Under the pieces are notes generated by a model. It ran no database searches. It saw nothing but the letters and a program-made list of their open reading frames with translations, and was not told the DNA's origin. Below are positions 54,020 to 63,225 of a DNA stretch of 64,000 bases, piece by piece. Source of the DNA: Streptomyces asoensis (lineage in GTDB: Bacteria > Actinomycetota > Actinomycetes > Streptomycetales > Streptomycetaceae); assembly GCF_013085465.1 (NCBI RefSeq), contig NZ_CP049838.1, positions 744,001 to 808,000 of the forward strand. Direction: 5' to 3'. The number at the start of each line of letters is the position of its first letter. Position 1 is the stretch's first letter. Position numbers and translations under genes: made by a program.

Positions 54020-55276
54020 ATGTGCATCCCCTGGCAGCGCTACGCGGACGACCACACCCGCACCGTCGACACCATGACGGCCGTCCTGCTCTTCGCGGCC
54101 TTCCTCTTGGGCAGCGAGATCACCGTCCTCGGCGCCGGCCGGCCGGACACCGCGGGCCCGACGATCGCCCTCGGGCTGCTCTCCTGCGGCACGCTGCTGC
54201 GGTGGCAGCGCACCCGCCCCGGCGCTGTCGTGGCCTTGACGACCGGCGGCGCGGCCGGCGCGATCGCGCTCGGCCACCTCATCACCCCGCTGCTGCTGGG
54301 CCCCCTCATGCTCGCCCTCTACCGGTTGACCGTGCGCGCCGGCCGCCGTTCGTCGCGCCGCCACTACTGCGCCGCCCTCGCGGTGATCGTGCCGGCCGCC
54401 CTGCTGGCGGACCCCGTCGCGCACCACCCCTGGCCGATGAAGACGATCAGTCCCGCGGTCTGGCTGCTGTTCCCGATCGTCACCGGCAACCTGGTCCGTC
54501 TCCAGCGGGCCTACGTCGACGCCGTCCAGGCCCGCGCCGAGTACGCCGAGCAGGGCCGCGAGGAGGAGGCGCACCGCCGCGTCGTCGAGGAACGGGTGCG
54601 CATCGCCCGTGAACTGCACGACGTCGTCGCCCACCATCTGGCTCTCGCGAACGCCCAGGCGGGTACCGCGGCGCACCTCGCGCGCACCCATCCCGACCGC
54701 GCCCACGGCCTCCTCACCGACCTGGCGGGCACGACCTCCTCGGCGCTGCGCGAGCTCAAGGCCACGGTGAATCTGCTGCGTCGGTCGGACGAGGGCGACG
54801 CGCCGCTCGCCCCGAGCCCCGGTCTGGCGCAGCTGACCGAGCTGACCCGGACGTGCGCGGGCGCGGGCCTGGATGTGCGGGTCGCGACCGAGGGCACGGC
54901 ACGGCCGCTCACCCCGGGCGTGGACCTGACGGCGTACCGCATCGTGCAGGAGGCGCTGACCAACGTCACCAAGCACACCGGCGCGCGAACGGCCCGGGTG
55001 CTGCTGTGCTTCGACCGCGACCGGCTGACGATCACCGTGACCGACGACGGAACCGACGGAACCGGCGGGCCCGCCGGGCCCGTCACGGTCGAGGACGGCC
55101 GCGGGTTCGGCCTGATCGGTATGCGCGAGCGCGCCGAGTCCGTGGGCGGTGCCCTCCGGGCCGGGCACCGCCCCGAGGGCGGCTTCCAGGTCACCACCCG
55201 GCTGCCCCTCTACCCCGACGCTCCCGCACCTCCCGCACCTCCCGCACCTCCCGCACCCACAGAACGGACGCCATGA
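54020..55276 (+). CDS. Two-component sensor histidine kinase (HisKA_3)
   Basis: 418 residues. Four or five N-terminal membrane helices (20-165), a short coiled coil (REEEAHRRVVEERVRIAREL), DHp box with His200 in ARELHDVVAHHLAL, and HATPase motifs IVQEALTNVTKHTG and GFGLIGMRERA. The C-terminal tail is a repeat-encoded APPAPPAPP stretch. The stop overlaps the start of the regulator gene (ATGA), so the two form a classic pair. GGAG lies 7 bases upstream of the chosen ATG. Confidence 0.93.
   Translation: MCIPWQRYADDHTRTVDTMTAVLLFAAFLLGSEITVLGAGRPDTAGPTIALGLLSCGTLLRWQRTRPGAVVALTTGGAAGAIALGHLITPLLLGPLMLALYRLTVRAGRRSSRRHYCAALAVIVPAALLADPVAHHPWPMKTISPAVWLLFPIVTGNLVRLQRAYVDAVQARAEYAEQGREEEAHRRVVEERVRIARELHDVVAHHLALANAQAGTAAHLARTHPDRAHGLLTDLAGTTSSALRELKATVNLLRRSDEGDAPLAPSPGLAQLTELTRTCAGAGLDVRVATEGTARPLTPGVDLTAYRIVQEALTNVTKHTGARTARVLLCFDRDRLTITVTDDGTDGTGGPAGPVTVEDGRGFGLIGMRERAESVGGALRAGHRPEGGFQVTTRLPLYPDAPAPPAPPAPPAPTERTP
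55221..55256 (+). repeat. Four perfect 9-base tandem repeats inside the kinase gene
   Basis: CTCCCGCAC repeated four times encodes the APPAPPAPP tail of the kinase. Repeat-number changes would keep the reading frame and only vary tail length. Confidence 0.85.
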
Positions 55277-55962
55277 CCATCCGCGTGCTGCTCGCCGACG
55301 ACCAGGCCCTGCTCCGGGCGACCTTCCGGATCCTCATCGACACCTGCGACGACATGGAGGTGGTGGGCGAGGCCGGCGACGGCGCCCAGGCGGTCGACCT
55401 CGCGCGGCTGCACCGCCCCGACGTGGTCCTGATGGACATCCGCATGCCCGGCACCGACGGCCTCGCCGCCACCGCCGACGTCTGCGCCGACCCGGGCCTG
55501 TCCGACACCCGGGTGCTGATCCTGACGACCTTCGAGATCGACGAGTACGTCGCCCGGGCGCTGCGGGCCGGCGCGAGCGGCTTCCTCGGCAAGGACGTCA
55601 CCGCCGACGCCCTCCTCGACGGGATCCGCACCGTCGCCTCCGGCGAGTCGCTCCTCTCCCCGCTCGCCACCCGCTGTCTGATCGCCCGCTTCCTCGCCTC
55701 CCCCGCGGAGGGCGCCCGGCTCGGCTTCCCCGACGACCTCGCCGGGCTCACCGCCCGCGAGCGCGAGGTGACGGCCCGGGTCGCCGAGGGCCGCTCCAAC
55801 GAGGAGATCGCCGAAGAGCTCTTCGTCAGCCCGCTGACGGTCCGCACCCATGTGCACCGCGCCATGACGAAACTCGGCGCCCGGGACCGCGCCCAGCTGG
55901 TCGTCATCGCCTACCAGTCGGGGCTCGTCCGGGCGCCCGAGCCGCTGCCCGGCGACCACTGA
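55273..55962 (+). CDS. NarL/FixJ-type response regulator
   Basis: 229 residues. Receiver domain with acidic pair in LLADDQALL, phospho-acceptor Asp55 in VVLMDIRMPG, Thr in LILTTFE and Lys in FLGKD. C-terminal LuxR-type helix-turn-helix: LTAREREVTARVAEGRSNEEIAEELFVSPLTVRTHVHR. Cognate partner of the kinase at 54020. Targets unknown. Confidence 0.94.
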   Translation: MTIRVLLADDQALLRATFRILIDTCDDMEVVGEAGDGAQAVDLARLHRPDVVLMDIRMPGTDGLAATADVCADPGLSDTRVLILTTFEIDEYVARALRAGASGFLGKDVTADALLDGIRTVASGESLLSPLATRCLIARFLASPAEGARLGFPDDLAGLTAREREVTARVAEGRSNEEIAEELFVSPLTVRTHVHRAMTKLGARDRAQLVVIAYQSGLVRAPEPLPGDH

Positions 55963-56044
55963 GCGCACGACCGGCACAGCGCCGTTCAGGCGAAACCGCG
56001 GCCTCTTCCGCGTGCTTCGGCCCGACCGCGTCCACAACTCACCC

Positions 56045-57025
56045 GTGACCCTCCCTCTCATCGCCCCCATGCTCGCCACCCCGGGCCGACTGCCGCCCGC
56101 CGCCCAGGACGCGCGCTGGGCCTACGAGACCAAGCAGGACGGGCAGCGGGCCGTGCTGTACCTCCCCGGAGACGGGAGCGTCACCCTGCGCGCCCGTTCG
56201 GGGGAGGACATCACCGGCGCCTATCCCGAGCTGCGGCCGCTGGCCGGAGCGCTCGGCGCCACGCCGGCCGTGCTGGACGGTGAGGTCCTCGCCCTGGACG
56301 GACAGGGCCGGGCCGACTTCCAGCTGCTCCAGTCCCGGATGGGCCTGGTCCAGGCGCCGGGCAAGGCCGCACGGCTGGCGGCGACGGCACCCGTGCACCT
56401 CGTGCTGTTCGACGTGCTGCATCTGGGCGGGCAGTCCCTCCTCCCGCTGTCGTACACGCGGCGCAGGGCCCGGCTGGAGGCGCTGGCGCTGGAGGGGCCG
56501 TTCTGGTCGACGCCGCGTGCCCTGGTCGGACACGGGCGGGAGGCCCTGGAGGCGACCCACGCCCACGGCCTGGAGGGACTGGTCTGCAAGCGGCTGGACT
56601 CGGTGTACGAGCCGGGGGTGCGCTCCCGCGCCTGGATCAAGATCCGGAACATGCGTGTCGCGGACGTCCTGGTCGGCGGCTGGCTGCCCGGCAAGGGACG
56701 GCTGACCGGGCTGCCCGGCGCCGTCCTGGTGGGGCAGCGGGCCGCGACGGGACTGCGGTACGTCGGCGGGGTGGGCACCGGCTGGAGCGAGGCCGAGCGG
56801 GTCGAACTCGCGGCCCTCCTGCGGGCCGCCGCGACCGACGAGTGCCCCTTCGATGCCGTACCGCAGGCGCCGGGCGCGCGCTGGGTCGTGCCCCGGCTGG
56901 TCGGAGAGGTCCGGTACAGCACACGGACCCGGGCGGGGCTGCTGCGCCAGCCGTCCTGGCTTCGGCTGCGGCCGGACCTGACGCCCGAGGAGTCGGCGGC
57001 GGATCTGCCGGACATTTCCGCCTGA
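56045..57025 (+). CDS. Short ATP-dependent DNA ligase (LigC-like)
   Basis: 326 residues. Adenylation domain with active-site Lys30 in ETKQDGQRAV, motif III LFDVLHLGG, motif IV EGLVCKRLDS and motif V AWIKIRNMRVADVLVGG, followed by an OB fold. It lacks the polymerase and nuclease parts of LigD and has no Ku gene beside it, so an accessory repair ligase of the LigC type fits best. GTG start at the conserved LIAPMLATPG. Confidence 0.9.
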   Translation: MTLPLIAPMLATPGRLPPAAQDARWAYETKQDGQRAVLYLPGDGSVTLRARSGEDITGAYPELRPLAGALGATPAVLDGEVLALDGQGRADFQLLQSRMGLVQAPGKAARLAATAPVHLVLFDVLHLGGQSLLPLSYTRRRARLEALALEGPFWSTPRALVGHGREALEATHAHGLEGLVCKRLDSVYEPGVRSRAWIKIRNMRVADVLVGGWLPGKGRLTGLPGAVLVGQRAATGLRYVGGVGTGWSEAERVELAALLRAAATDECPFDAVPQAPGARWVVPRLVGEVRYSTRTRAGLLRQPSWLRLRPDLTPEESAADLPDISA

Positions 57026-57180
57026 CCTCGCCTCAGCAGCCAAGTATTGGGCTGTGCTTCACCACTGATACGCCTGCGACCTCTTGGCGTGGAGGGGAAA
57101 ACCGGGGAAGCTGAGCTGCTTTTCAACTCCCTCTCCCCACACAGCCGTTCGGCTGCGCCCGAAACCCCGAGGAGGACGCA

Positions 57181-57957
57181 GTGTCGTCATCGAAGTTCAA
57201 GGTCCACGGCAGGAGGTGGCTGACCGGGTTCGCCGGTGCCGCCGCACTCGTCGTCGCCCTCCCGTCGGTTGCCTTCGCCGCCCCGCCGACGGCCCTGCCG
57301 TCCAACGCCGAAGCCGCCGAACTGACGTATCAGCCCGCGTTCGACTACGACACGGACGGCTGCTACTCGACCCCCGCCATCGGCCCCGACGGCACGATCA
57401 ACGGCGGGCTGAACCCGACCGGCGCCCTCAACGGCAGCTGCCGGGACGCCTCCGACCTGGACAACACCAACAGCTACTCGCGCTACAAGTGCAACAACGG
57501 CTGGTGCGCGTACCTGTACGGCCTCTACTTCGAGAAGGACCAGGCCATAGCGGGCAGCAGCATCGGCGGGCACCGGCACGACTGGGAGCACGTCGTGATC
57601 TGGGTGCAGAACGGCCAGGTCCAGTACGTCTCGACGTCCAACCACGGCTCGTTCACCGTGACCGCGGCCTCCGGGGTCCGCTTCGACGGCTCGCACGCGA
57701 AGATCGTCTACCACAAGGACGGCATCAGCACGCACTGCTTCCGGCTCGCGAACTCGAACGACGAGCCGCCGGAGAACCACAAGGGCACCTGGCAGTACCC
57801 GCCGCTGGTCGGCTGGAACGGCTACCCGGCGGGTCTGCGGGACAAGCTGAGCGCGTACGACTTCGGCAGCGCCAACTTCGGCCTGAAGGACGCCAACTTC
57901 AACAACCACCTCTCCTCGGCGAAGCCGTCCGGGATCGCCTTCGATCCCGCCGCGTGA
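57181..57957 (+). CDS. Secreted NPP1/Nep1-like (necrosis-inducing-like) protein
   Basis: 258 residues. Signal peptide (1-33; ends AFAAPP) and an NPP1 domain with the diagnostic heptapeptide GHRHDWE at 130-136, plus two Cys pairs (DGCYSTP/GSCRD and YKCNNGWC). NLPs of oomycetes, fungi and some bacteria bind plant sphingolipids and cause necrosis; many bacterial members have unproven activity. GAGGAGG precedes GTG. The 155-base leader contains a small hairpin (CAGCCG/CGGCTG, 57142-57155). Confidence 0.92.
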   Translation: MSSSKFKVHGRRWLTGFAGAAALVVALPSVAFAAPPTALPSNAEAAELTYQPAFDYDTDGCYSTPAIGPDGTINGGLNPTGALNGSCRDASDLDNTNSYSRYKCNNGWCAYLYGLYFEKDQAIAGSSIGGHRHDWEHVVIWVQNGQVQYVSTSNHGSFTVTAASGVRFDGSHAKIVYHKDGISTHCFRLANSNDEPPENHKGTWQYPPLVGWNGYPAGLRDKLSAYDFGSANFGLKDANFNNHLSSAKPSGIAFDPAA

Positions 57958-58036
57958 GCCTCGGCCGCCGTCCGCGGGTCGGGGTGCGGACTCCCCGACC
58001 GTGGACGGCGGCGCACGCACGCCCCATGATGTCCGG

Positions 58037-58555
58037 ATGGATCTTCACGACGAACTGCCGCCGGCCGTGCCGGCGAAGGAGCTGCTCGCCCTCGCCGAGG
58101 ATCATCACGCCCGCACCGCCCGGCCGTTGGGTGCCCGAGAGGTCGCCGGGCACCTGGTCAAGGCGTACGCGCTCGAGGCGCCGGGGCGGACGGTGACGGA
58201 GCCCGCCGCCCGGGAGGCGCTGCGGGTCGCCGCCGGCCACCTGGAACTCGGGGCGCTGCGGGGATCGCTCGGCCTCGCCGTCGTGCTGGTGCACGCGGGC
58301 GGCGACGGGGACTATCTCCTGGTCCACACCTGGATCGAGGGCCATATGTCGGACCTCGCGGTGTTCACGGGTCCGGCCGGCCGGCCCGAGGACCTGCGGC
58401 CGGGGCGGGTGGGGCTGGCGCCATGTGTGTGGGAGGCGGCCGTCCTGGCCCATGAGCGCGACGCCTTCGTACGGCACGTCCTGGACGGCACCGGCCCCCT
58501 CGTGGAGCGGCTCGCCGCCTGGGGCGCGGACACGGTCGAGGGGGACGTCAGGTGA
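58037..58555 (+). CDS. Unknown protein of 172 residues
   Basis: No recognised family. Predicted mostly helical with short strands: KELLALAEDHHARTARPLGAREVAGHLVKAYALEAPG, then LAVVLVHAGGDGDYLLVHTWIEGHMSDLAVFTG and LAPCVWEAAVLAHERDAFVRHVL. No signal or membrane segment. Its GTGA overlap with the GNAT gene argues for a joint function, perhaps as the acetylation target or a metabolic partner. I do not assign one. Confidence 0.75.
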   Translation: MDLHDELPPAVPAKELLALAEDHHARTARPLGAREVAGHLVKAYALEAPGRTVTEPAAREALRVAAGHLELGALRGSLGLAVVLVHAGGDGDYLLVHTWIEGHMSDLAVFTGPAGRPEDLRPGRVGLAPCVWEAAVLAHERDAFVRHVLDGTGPLVERLAAWGADTVEGDVR

Positions 58556-59025
58556 GCGCCGCAGCACGGGTCCGGCACGCCGAACGGTCCGATCTGCCGC
58601 GCGTCGCCGAACTCGCCGCCCAGCACGCGGAGTACGAGCGCGCCGCCCCGCCCGTGCCCGACCTCGCGAAGCGGCTGGCCGGGCTCCTCTTCGACGCCCC
58701 GACGCCCCGGCTGTACTGCCTGGTCGCCGAACTGCCCGACGGCGAGGTCGTCGGCTACGCGACCTGCGCGCCCGAGCTCTCCACCTGGGAGGCCCGCGAG
58801 TACCTCCACATGGACTGTCTGTTCCTCACCCCCGGCCACCGCGGCCTGGGTCTGGGCGCCCTGCTGATGAACGCCGTGGCTGCTCAGGCCCGGAGTCTGG
58901 GCATGAGCGAGGTGCAGTGGCAGACCCCCGCCTGGAACGAGGGGGCGATCCGCTTCTACGCCCGGCTCGGCGCCCTCGGCACCGACAAGCGGCGCTTCGT
59001 TCTCGACGTGACCTCGCGGACGTGA
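58552..59025 (+). CDS. GNAT-family N-acetyltransferase
   Basis: 157 residues with the GNAT core: RHAERSDLPRVAELAAQHAEYERA, YLHMDCLFLTPGHRGLGLGALLMNAVAAQA (acetyl-CoA loop R/GxGxG/A as HRGLGLG) and QWQTPAWNEGAIRFYARLGA. The NEGAIRFYARLGA ending is typical of spermidine- or amino-acid-acetylating relatives, but the acceptor is unknown. GTG start overlaps the unknown upstream gene; the stop codon lies in a 14-base tandem repeat. Confidence 0.88.
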   Translation: MSAAARVRHAERSDLPRVAELAAQHAEYERAAPPVPDLAKRLAGLLFDAPTPRLYCLVAELPDGEVVGYATCAPELSTWEAREYLHMDCLFLTPGHRGLGLGALLMNAVAAQARSLGMSEVQWQTPAWNEGAIRFYARLGALGTDKRRFVLDVTSRT

Positions 59026-59057
59026 CCTCCCGGACGTGACCTCCCGGACGTGACCTT
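59005..59057 (+). repeat. 14-base tandem repeat across the GNAT stop codon
   Basis: GACGTGACCTCSCG occurs three times and then partially (59005-59018, 59019-59032, 59033-59046, 59047-59057). The first unit is coding, and the second contains the TGA stop. Confidence 0.85.
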
Positions 59058-59110
59058 CTGACGGCGCAGAACCGACGAGCGGCACGGCACGCGGTCCGCG
59101 AGGGTCTATC

Positions 59111-60055
59111 GTGTCCCGCATGTCCGTTCCGGAAATGATCCGCATCGTCTCCCGTGACTCGCCCATGGCGCTGGCCCAAGTGGAGCGCGTGCGCTCGGAG
59201 TTGGCCGTCCTGCATCCCGGTGTGCGCACCGAGGTCGTCCCGGTGAAGACGACCGGCGACAAATGGATGGGCGACCTGTCCAAGGTCGACGGCAAGGGTG
59301 CCTTCACCAAGGAGGTCGACGCGGCGCTGCTGGCCGGTGCGGCGGATCTCGCGGTGCACTGCGTCAAGGACGTGCCGGCGGACCGGCCGCTGCCCGCGGG
59401 CACGGTGTTCGCCGCGTTCCTGAAGCGGGACGACATCCGCGACGCCCTCGTGCACCCGGGTGGCCGCACCCTGGACGAGCTTCCGGCCGGGACGCGTATC
59501 GGCACCTCCTCGGTGCGCCGGGTCGCCCAGCTCGCCGCCACCCATCCCCACCTGGAGTGCGTGCCGTTCCGGGGCAACGCCAACCGGCGGCTGGAGAAGC
59601 TGGCGGCGGGCGAGGCGGACGCGCTGCTGCTCGCCGTGTCCGGCCTGGAGCGCATCGAGCGGCGGGACGTGATCACCGAGGTGCTGTCGCCGGAGACGAT
59701 GATGCCGCCGATCGGCGCGGGCGTCCTCGCCCTCCAGTGCCGCGAGGGCGACACCGACGTCATCGACGTCGTCAGCGGGCTCGGCGATCCGGCCACCCAT
59801 CGGGAGGCCACGGCGGAACGCATGTTCCTGCATGTGCTCCAGGGGCACTGCAACAGCCCGATCGCCGGCTTCGCGCGCGTGGACCGCAGTGGCGAACTGT
59901 CGCTGCGCGCCTGCGTGTTCACCCCGGACGGGAAGACCCGGCTGAACGCCCACGAGTGGGCCGGCCGGCTGGACCCGGCGACGCTCGGCACGTCGGTGGC
60001 GGTGTCGCTGCTGCGTCAGGGCGCACGCGAGATCATCGACGGCATCCCGCACTGA
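59111..60055 (+). CDS. hemC: Hydroxymethylbilane synthase (porphobilinogen deaminase)
   Basis: 314 residues. [21 protein letters not shown] opens domain 1; substrate/cofactor residues appear in [36 protein letters not shown] and [12 protein letters not shown]. The dipyrromethane-binding Cys247 is in GHCNSPIAG, where many enzymes have GGCQVPIG. It builds hydroxymethylbilane from four porphobilinogens for heme and B12. No other hem genes adjoin, so it is probably a second copy. The GTG has GAGGG at good spacing; an ATG at 59120 is the alternative. Confidence 0.87.
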   Translation: MSRMSVPEMIRIVSRDSPMALAQVERVRSELAVLHPGVRTEVVPVKTTGDKWMGDLSKVDGKGAFTKEVDAALLAGAADLAVHCVKDVPADRPLPAGTVFAAFLKRDDIRDALVHPGGRTLDELPAGTRIGTSSVRRVAQLAATHPHLECVPFRGNANRRLEKLAAGEADALLLAVSGLERIERRDVITEVLSPETMMPPIGAGVLALQCREGDTDVIDVVSGLGDPATHREATAERMFLHVLQGHCNSPIAGFARVDRSGELSLRACVFTPDGKTRLNAHEWAGRLDPATLGTSVAVSLLRQGAREIIDGIPH

Positions 60056-60066
60056 CCGTCCGCCGC

Positions 60067-60086
60067 CCCGTCGACCCGTCGACGGG
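60067..60086. terminator. Hairpin between convergent genes
   Basis: Nine-base arms CCCGTCGAC/GTCGACGGG with a 2-base loop, between the hemC stop and the end of the unknown minus-strand gene. Confidence 0.65.
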
Positions 60087-60097
60087 CGCGGCACCCC

Positions 60098-60619
60098 TCA
60101 GGCGCTGCCCTCTTCGGCCTGGTCGCGCAGGAAGTTGCTGACCTGGCGGGCCAGGCTGTCGCGTCCCGCGCCGGCCGGGGCCCCGCCGGATCCCTCGGCC
60201 AGGCCGATGCCGCCCGTCCACAGCCGGCGGTCGGCCCAGTCGTCGTCGACCCGCAGCTGGACCTGGACGTCCACCTGGGCGAGCGACGCCTCGGGTCCCG
60301 CCGCGTACAGCACGGCGGTGGCCCGGCGCAGCGGGTAGACGTCGAAGCCCTCGATGAACTGCGAGTTGCGCCAGTCGATGAACGCGCTCTCGCCCTCGGG
60401 CCCGAGCCGTACGTCGATCTGGCCGTCCTCGAGGTGGATCGTGGAGTGGTTGCCGCCCCGGTTCTCGACGGTCACCCGCAGGCAGAAGTACGTCAGCCCC
60501 TCGGCGGCGTCGTCGCGTCCCCTGGGCGGCTCACTCTGCTCCAGGCGGTGGACGCGGACCCGCAGACCGGCATGCTCGTCGTACTCCTGCCAGTCCCCGA
60601 CCACGTTCGGCTCGTACAC
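60098..60619 (-). CDS. Unknown protein of 173 residues, beta-rich
   Basis: No signal peptide. Begins VVGDWQEYDEHAGLRVRVHRLEQSEPP and continues with beta strands (LTYFCLRVTVENRGGNHSTIHLEDGQIDVRLG), a pattern like the DUF4352/telomeric-repeat-type immunoglobulin fold of Streptomyces proteins, but without a lipobox. It ends in a helix (SLARQVSNFLRDQAEE). GTG start after AGGTGG. Single gene. Confidence 0.7.
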   Translation of the reverse strand: MYEPNVVGDWQEYDEHAGLRVRVHRLEQSEPPRGRDDAAEGLTYFCLRVTVENRGGNHSTIHLEDGQIDVRLGPEGESAFIDWRNSQFIEGFDVYPLRRATAVLYAAGPEASLAQVDVQVQLRVDDDWADRRLWTGGIGLAEGSGGAPAGAGRDSLARQVSNFLRDQAEEGSA

Positions 60620-61630
60620 AGTCCACCTCTCGACTTCTACCGGCTGCTTCCTATCCGTGCGCCGATCGCACTGTCAAATGAGCAGAATGCGCTGTGGCCA
60701 GGGAATTCATCCCTTTTGATCGCTGATCAAGCCGTGCGCAGGCAGAATCCGCCGACAGGCCTGGAAAGGGCTTGTCGCGGGCGTGCCGCACATCACGTTC
60801 CCGGGCGGGCTCAGCGGGCCAGCCGGCCCAGGAGGGAGGAGGCCGCGGCGATGCCGAGCGCGGCGGCCACGATCAGCACCCCGAAGTCGAGGGCGAGGTG
60901 CGCGGGCGTGCCGAGGAGCAGCCCCCGCAGCGCGTCCACCTCGTAGCTGAGGGGGTTGACCTTGCTGACGGCCTGGAGCCAGCCCGGCATGATGTCGACC
61001 GGGTAGAGCGCGTTGGAGCCGAAGAACAGCGGCATGGTGATCGCCTGCCCGAAGCCCATGAGGCGGTCGCGGCTGAGGACGATGCCCGCGATGGTCATCG
61101 ACAGGCAGGAGAAGAAGGCCGAGCCGAGGACGACGATCACGGCGACCCCGAGCAGCTTCAGCGGGTTCCAGGTCAGGGCGACGCCGAGCAGGGCGGCGAT
61201 GACGACCACGACGACCGCCTGGATCACCGACTTCACCCCGGCCGCGAACGCCTTGCCGGTGATGAGCGCGGAGCGCGGGGTCGGCGTGACGAGCAGCTTG
61301 TTGAGAACGCCCGCGTCCCGCTCCCAGATGATCTGGATGCCGTAGAAGATCGCGATGAACATCGCGGACTGGGCGATGATGCCGGGCGCCAGATAGTCGA
61401 TGTAGGGGATGCCGTCGGTCGGGATCGCCTTGATGCGGGTGAAGGTCTGACCGAAGATCAGCAGCCACAGGGCGGGCTGGACGGCCCGGGTGTACAGCTC
61501 GGTGCGGTCGTGGCGCAGTTTCTGTAGTTCGACGGCGCACAGGGCGGCGACCCGGGCCGGCAGCAGTCGCCAGCCGACGCGGGGCCGGGGCGGCCGCAGC
61601 AGCAGGTCGATGTTCTGCGGGCGGGCGCGG

Positions 61631-62478
<848 letters not shown>

Positions 62479-62482
<4 letters not shown>

Positions 62483-62949
62483 GACTCCTCGGCCTCCTCG
62501 TGCAGGTTGACGGCGAGCGCGCGCAGGGCCGGGAGCGCCGCGCGCAGGGCCTCCCGGTCGGCGGGGTCGAGGCGGGCGACGTGCCGGCCGACGAGCGCGG
62601 CGCGCCGCTCCCGCCACGCCCGCAGCCGGGCCTCGGCCGCCTCGGTGAGCAGCAGTCGGGCGACGCGCCGGTCGGCGGGGTCGGTCTCGCGGACCAGGTA
62701 GCCGTCCTTGACCAGCTGGTTGACGAGGGTCGAGACGGAGTTGCCCGCCAGGTACAGCTCCCTGGCCGCGTCCGAGACGCCGATGCCGGGCCGCGTCTCG
62801 ACCAGGCGCAGCAGCTCGACCTCGGCACCGCGCAGCCGCGGCACGGTCAGACCGGCCCGCAGCCGCCGCCTGAGCAGCCGCTGGACGCCGACGAGCGCGT
62901 CGGCGAGCTCTTCCGGGAACGTCTCCTGGTCCCACCGTTCCTGCTCCAC
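62479..62949 (-). CDS. MarR-family regulator of the DrrAB-like exporter
   Basis: 156 residues, winged helix: RLRGAEVELLRLVETRPGIGVSDAARELYLAGNSVSTLVNQLVKDGYLVRETDPADRRVARLLLTEAAE split over recognition helix and wing. GTG start. It is the first gene of the operon with the ABC genes and has a perfect palindrome 9 bases upstream, so it should repress itself and the exporter until a ligand binds. Confidence 0.92.
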
Positions 62950-62957
62950 GGGGACGA

Positions 62958-62982
62958 GATTACCTCTGTGTCAGAGGTAATC
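62958..62982. promoter_or_regulatory. Perfect 25-base MarR operator
   Basis: Arms GATTACCTCTG and CAGAGGTAATC (11 bases each) flank TGT. It sits immediately upstream of the MarR start, where bound protein would cover the promoter. Confidence 0.85.
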
Positions 62983-63225
62983 GACCCAAGGAAGAGTCAA
63001 GGGTGAGAGCCGAGGGTGAGAGTCAAGGAGCGGCACGGAACAAATAGGGAGAAACTGTTTCAAGAGGCTCAATGGCGGGCATTCGGACAAGAGTGCTTCG
63101 GACAGGAGGCACGTCCGTGGGATCCCGCCGTGCGGTCGGTCCCGGGTGTTCTCCCGTCAGCCCGAGTGCGCGGTTCCCACGGTGCCCGGCCCTCCATCGG
63201 CATCCTTCTGAGGAAGGCGCGCGTG

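Noticed and set aside
57026..57180. Riboswitch ahead of the NLP gene
   Set aside because: GGGGAAAACCGGGGAA and a short hairpin are suggestive, but I could not match a known riboswitch core; a covariance-model search would be needed.
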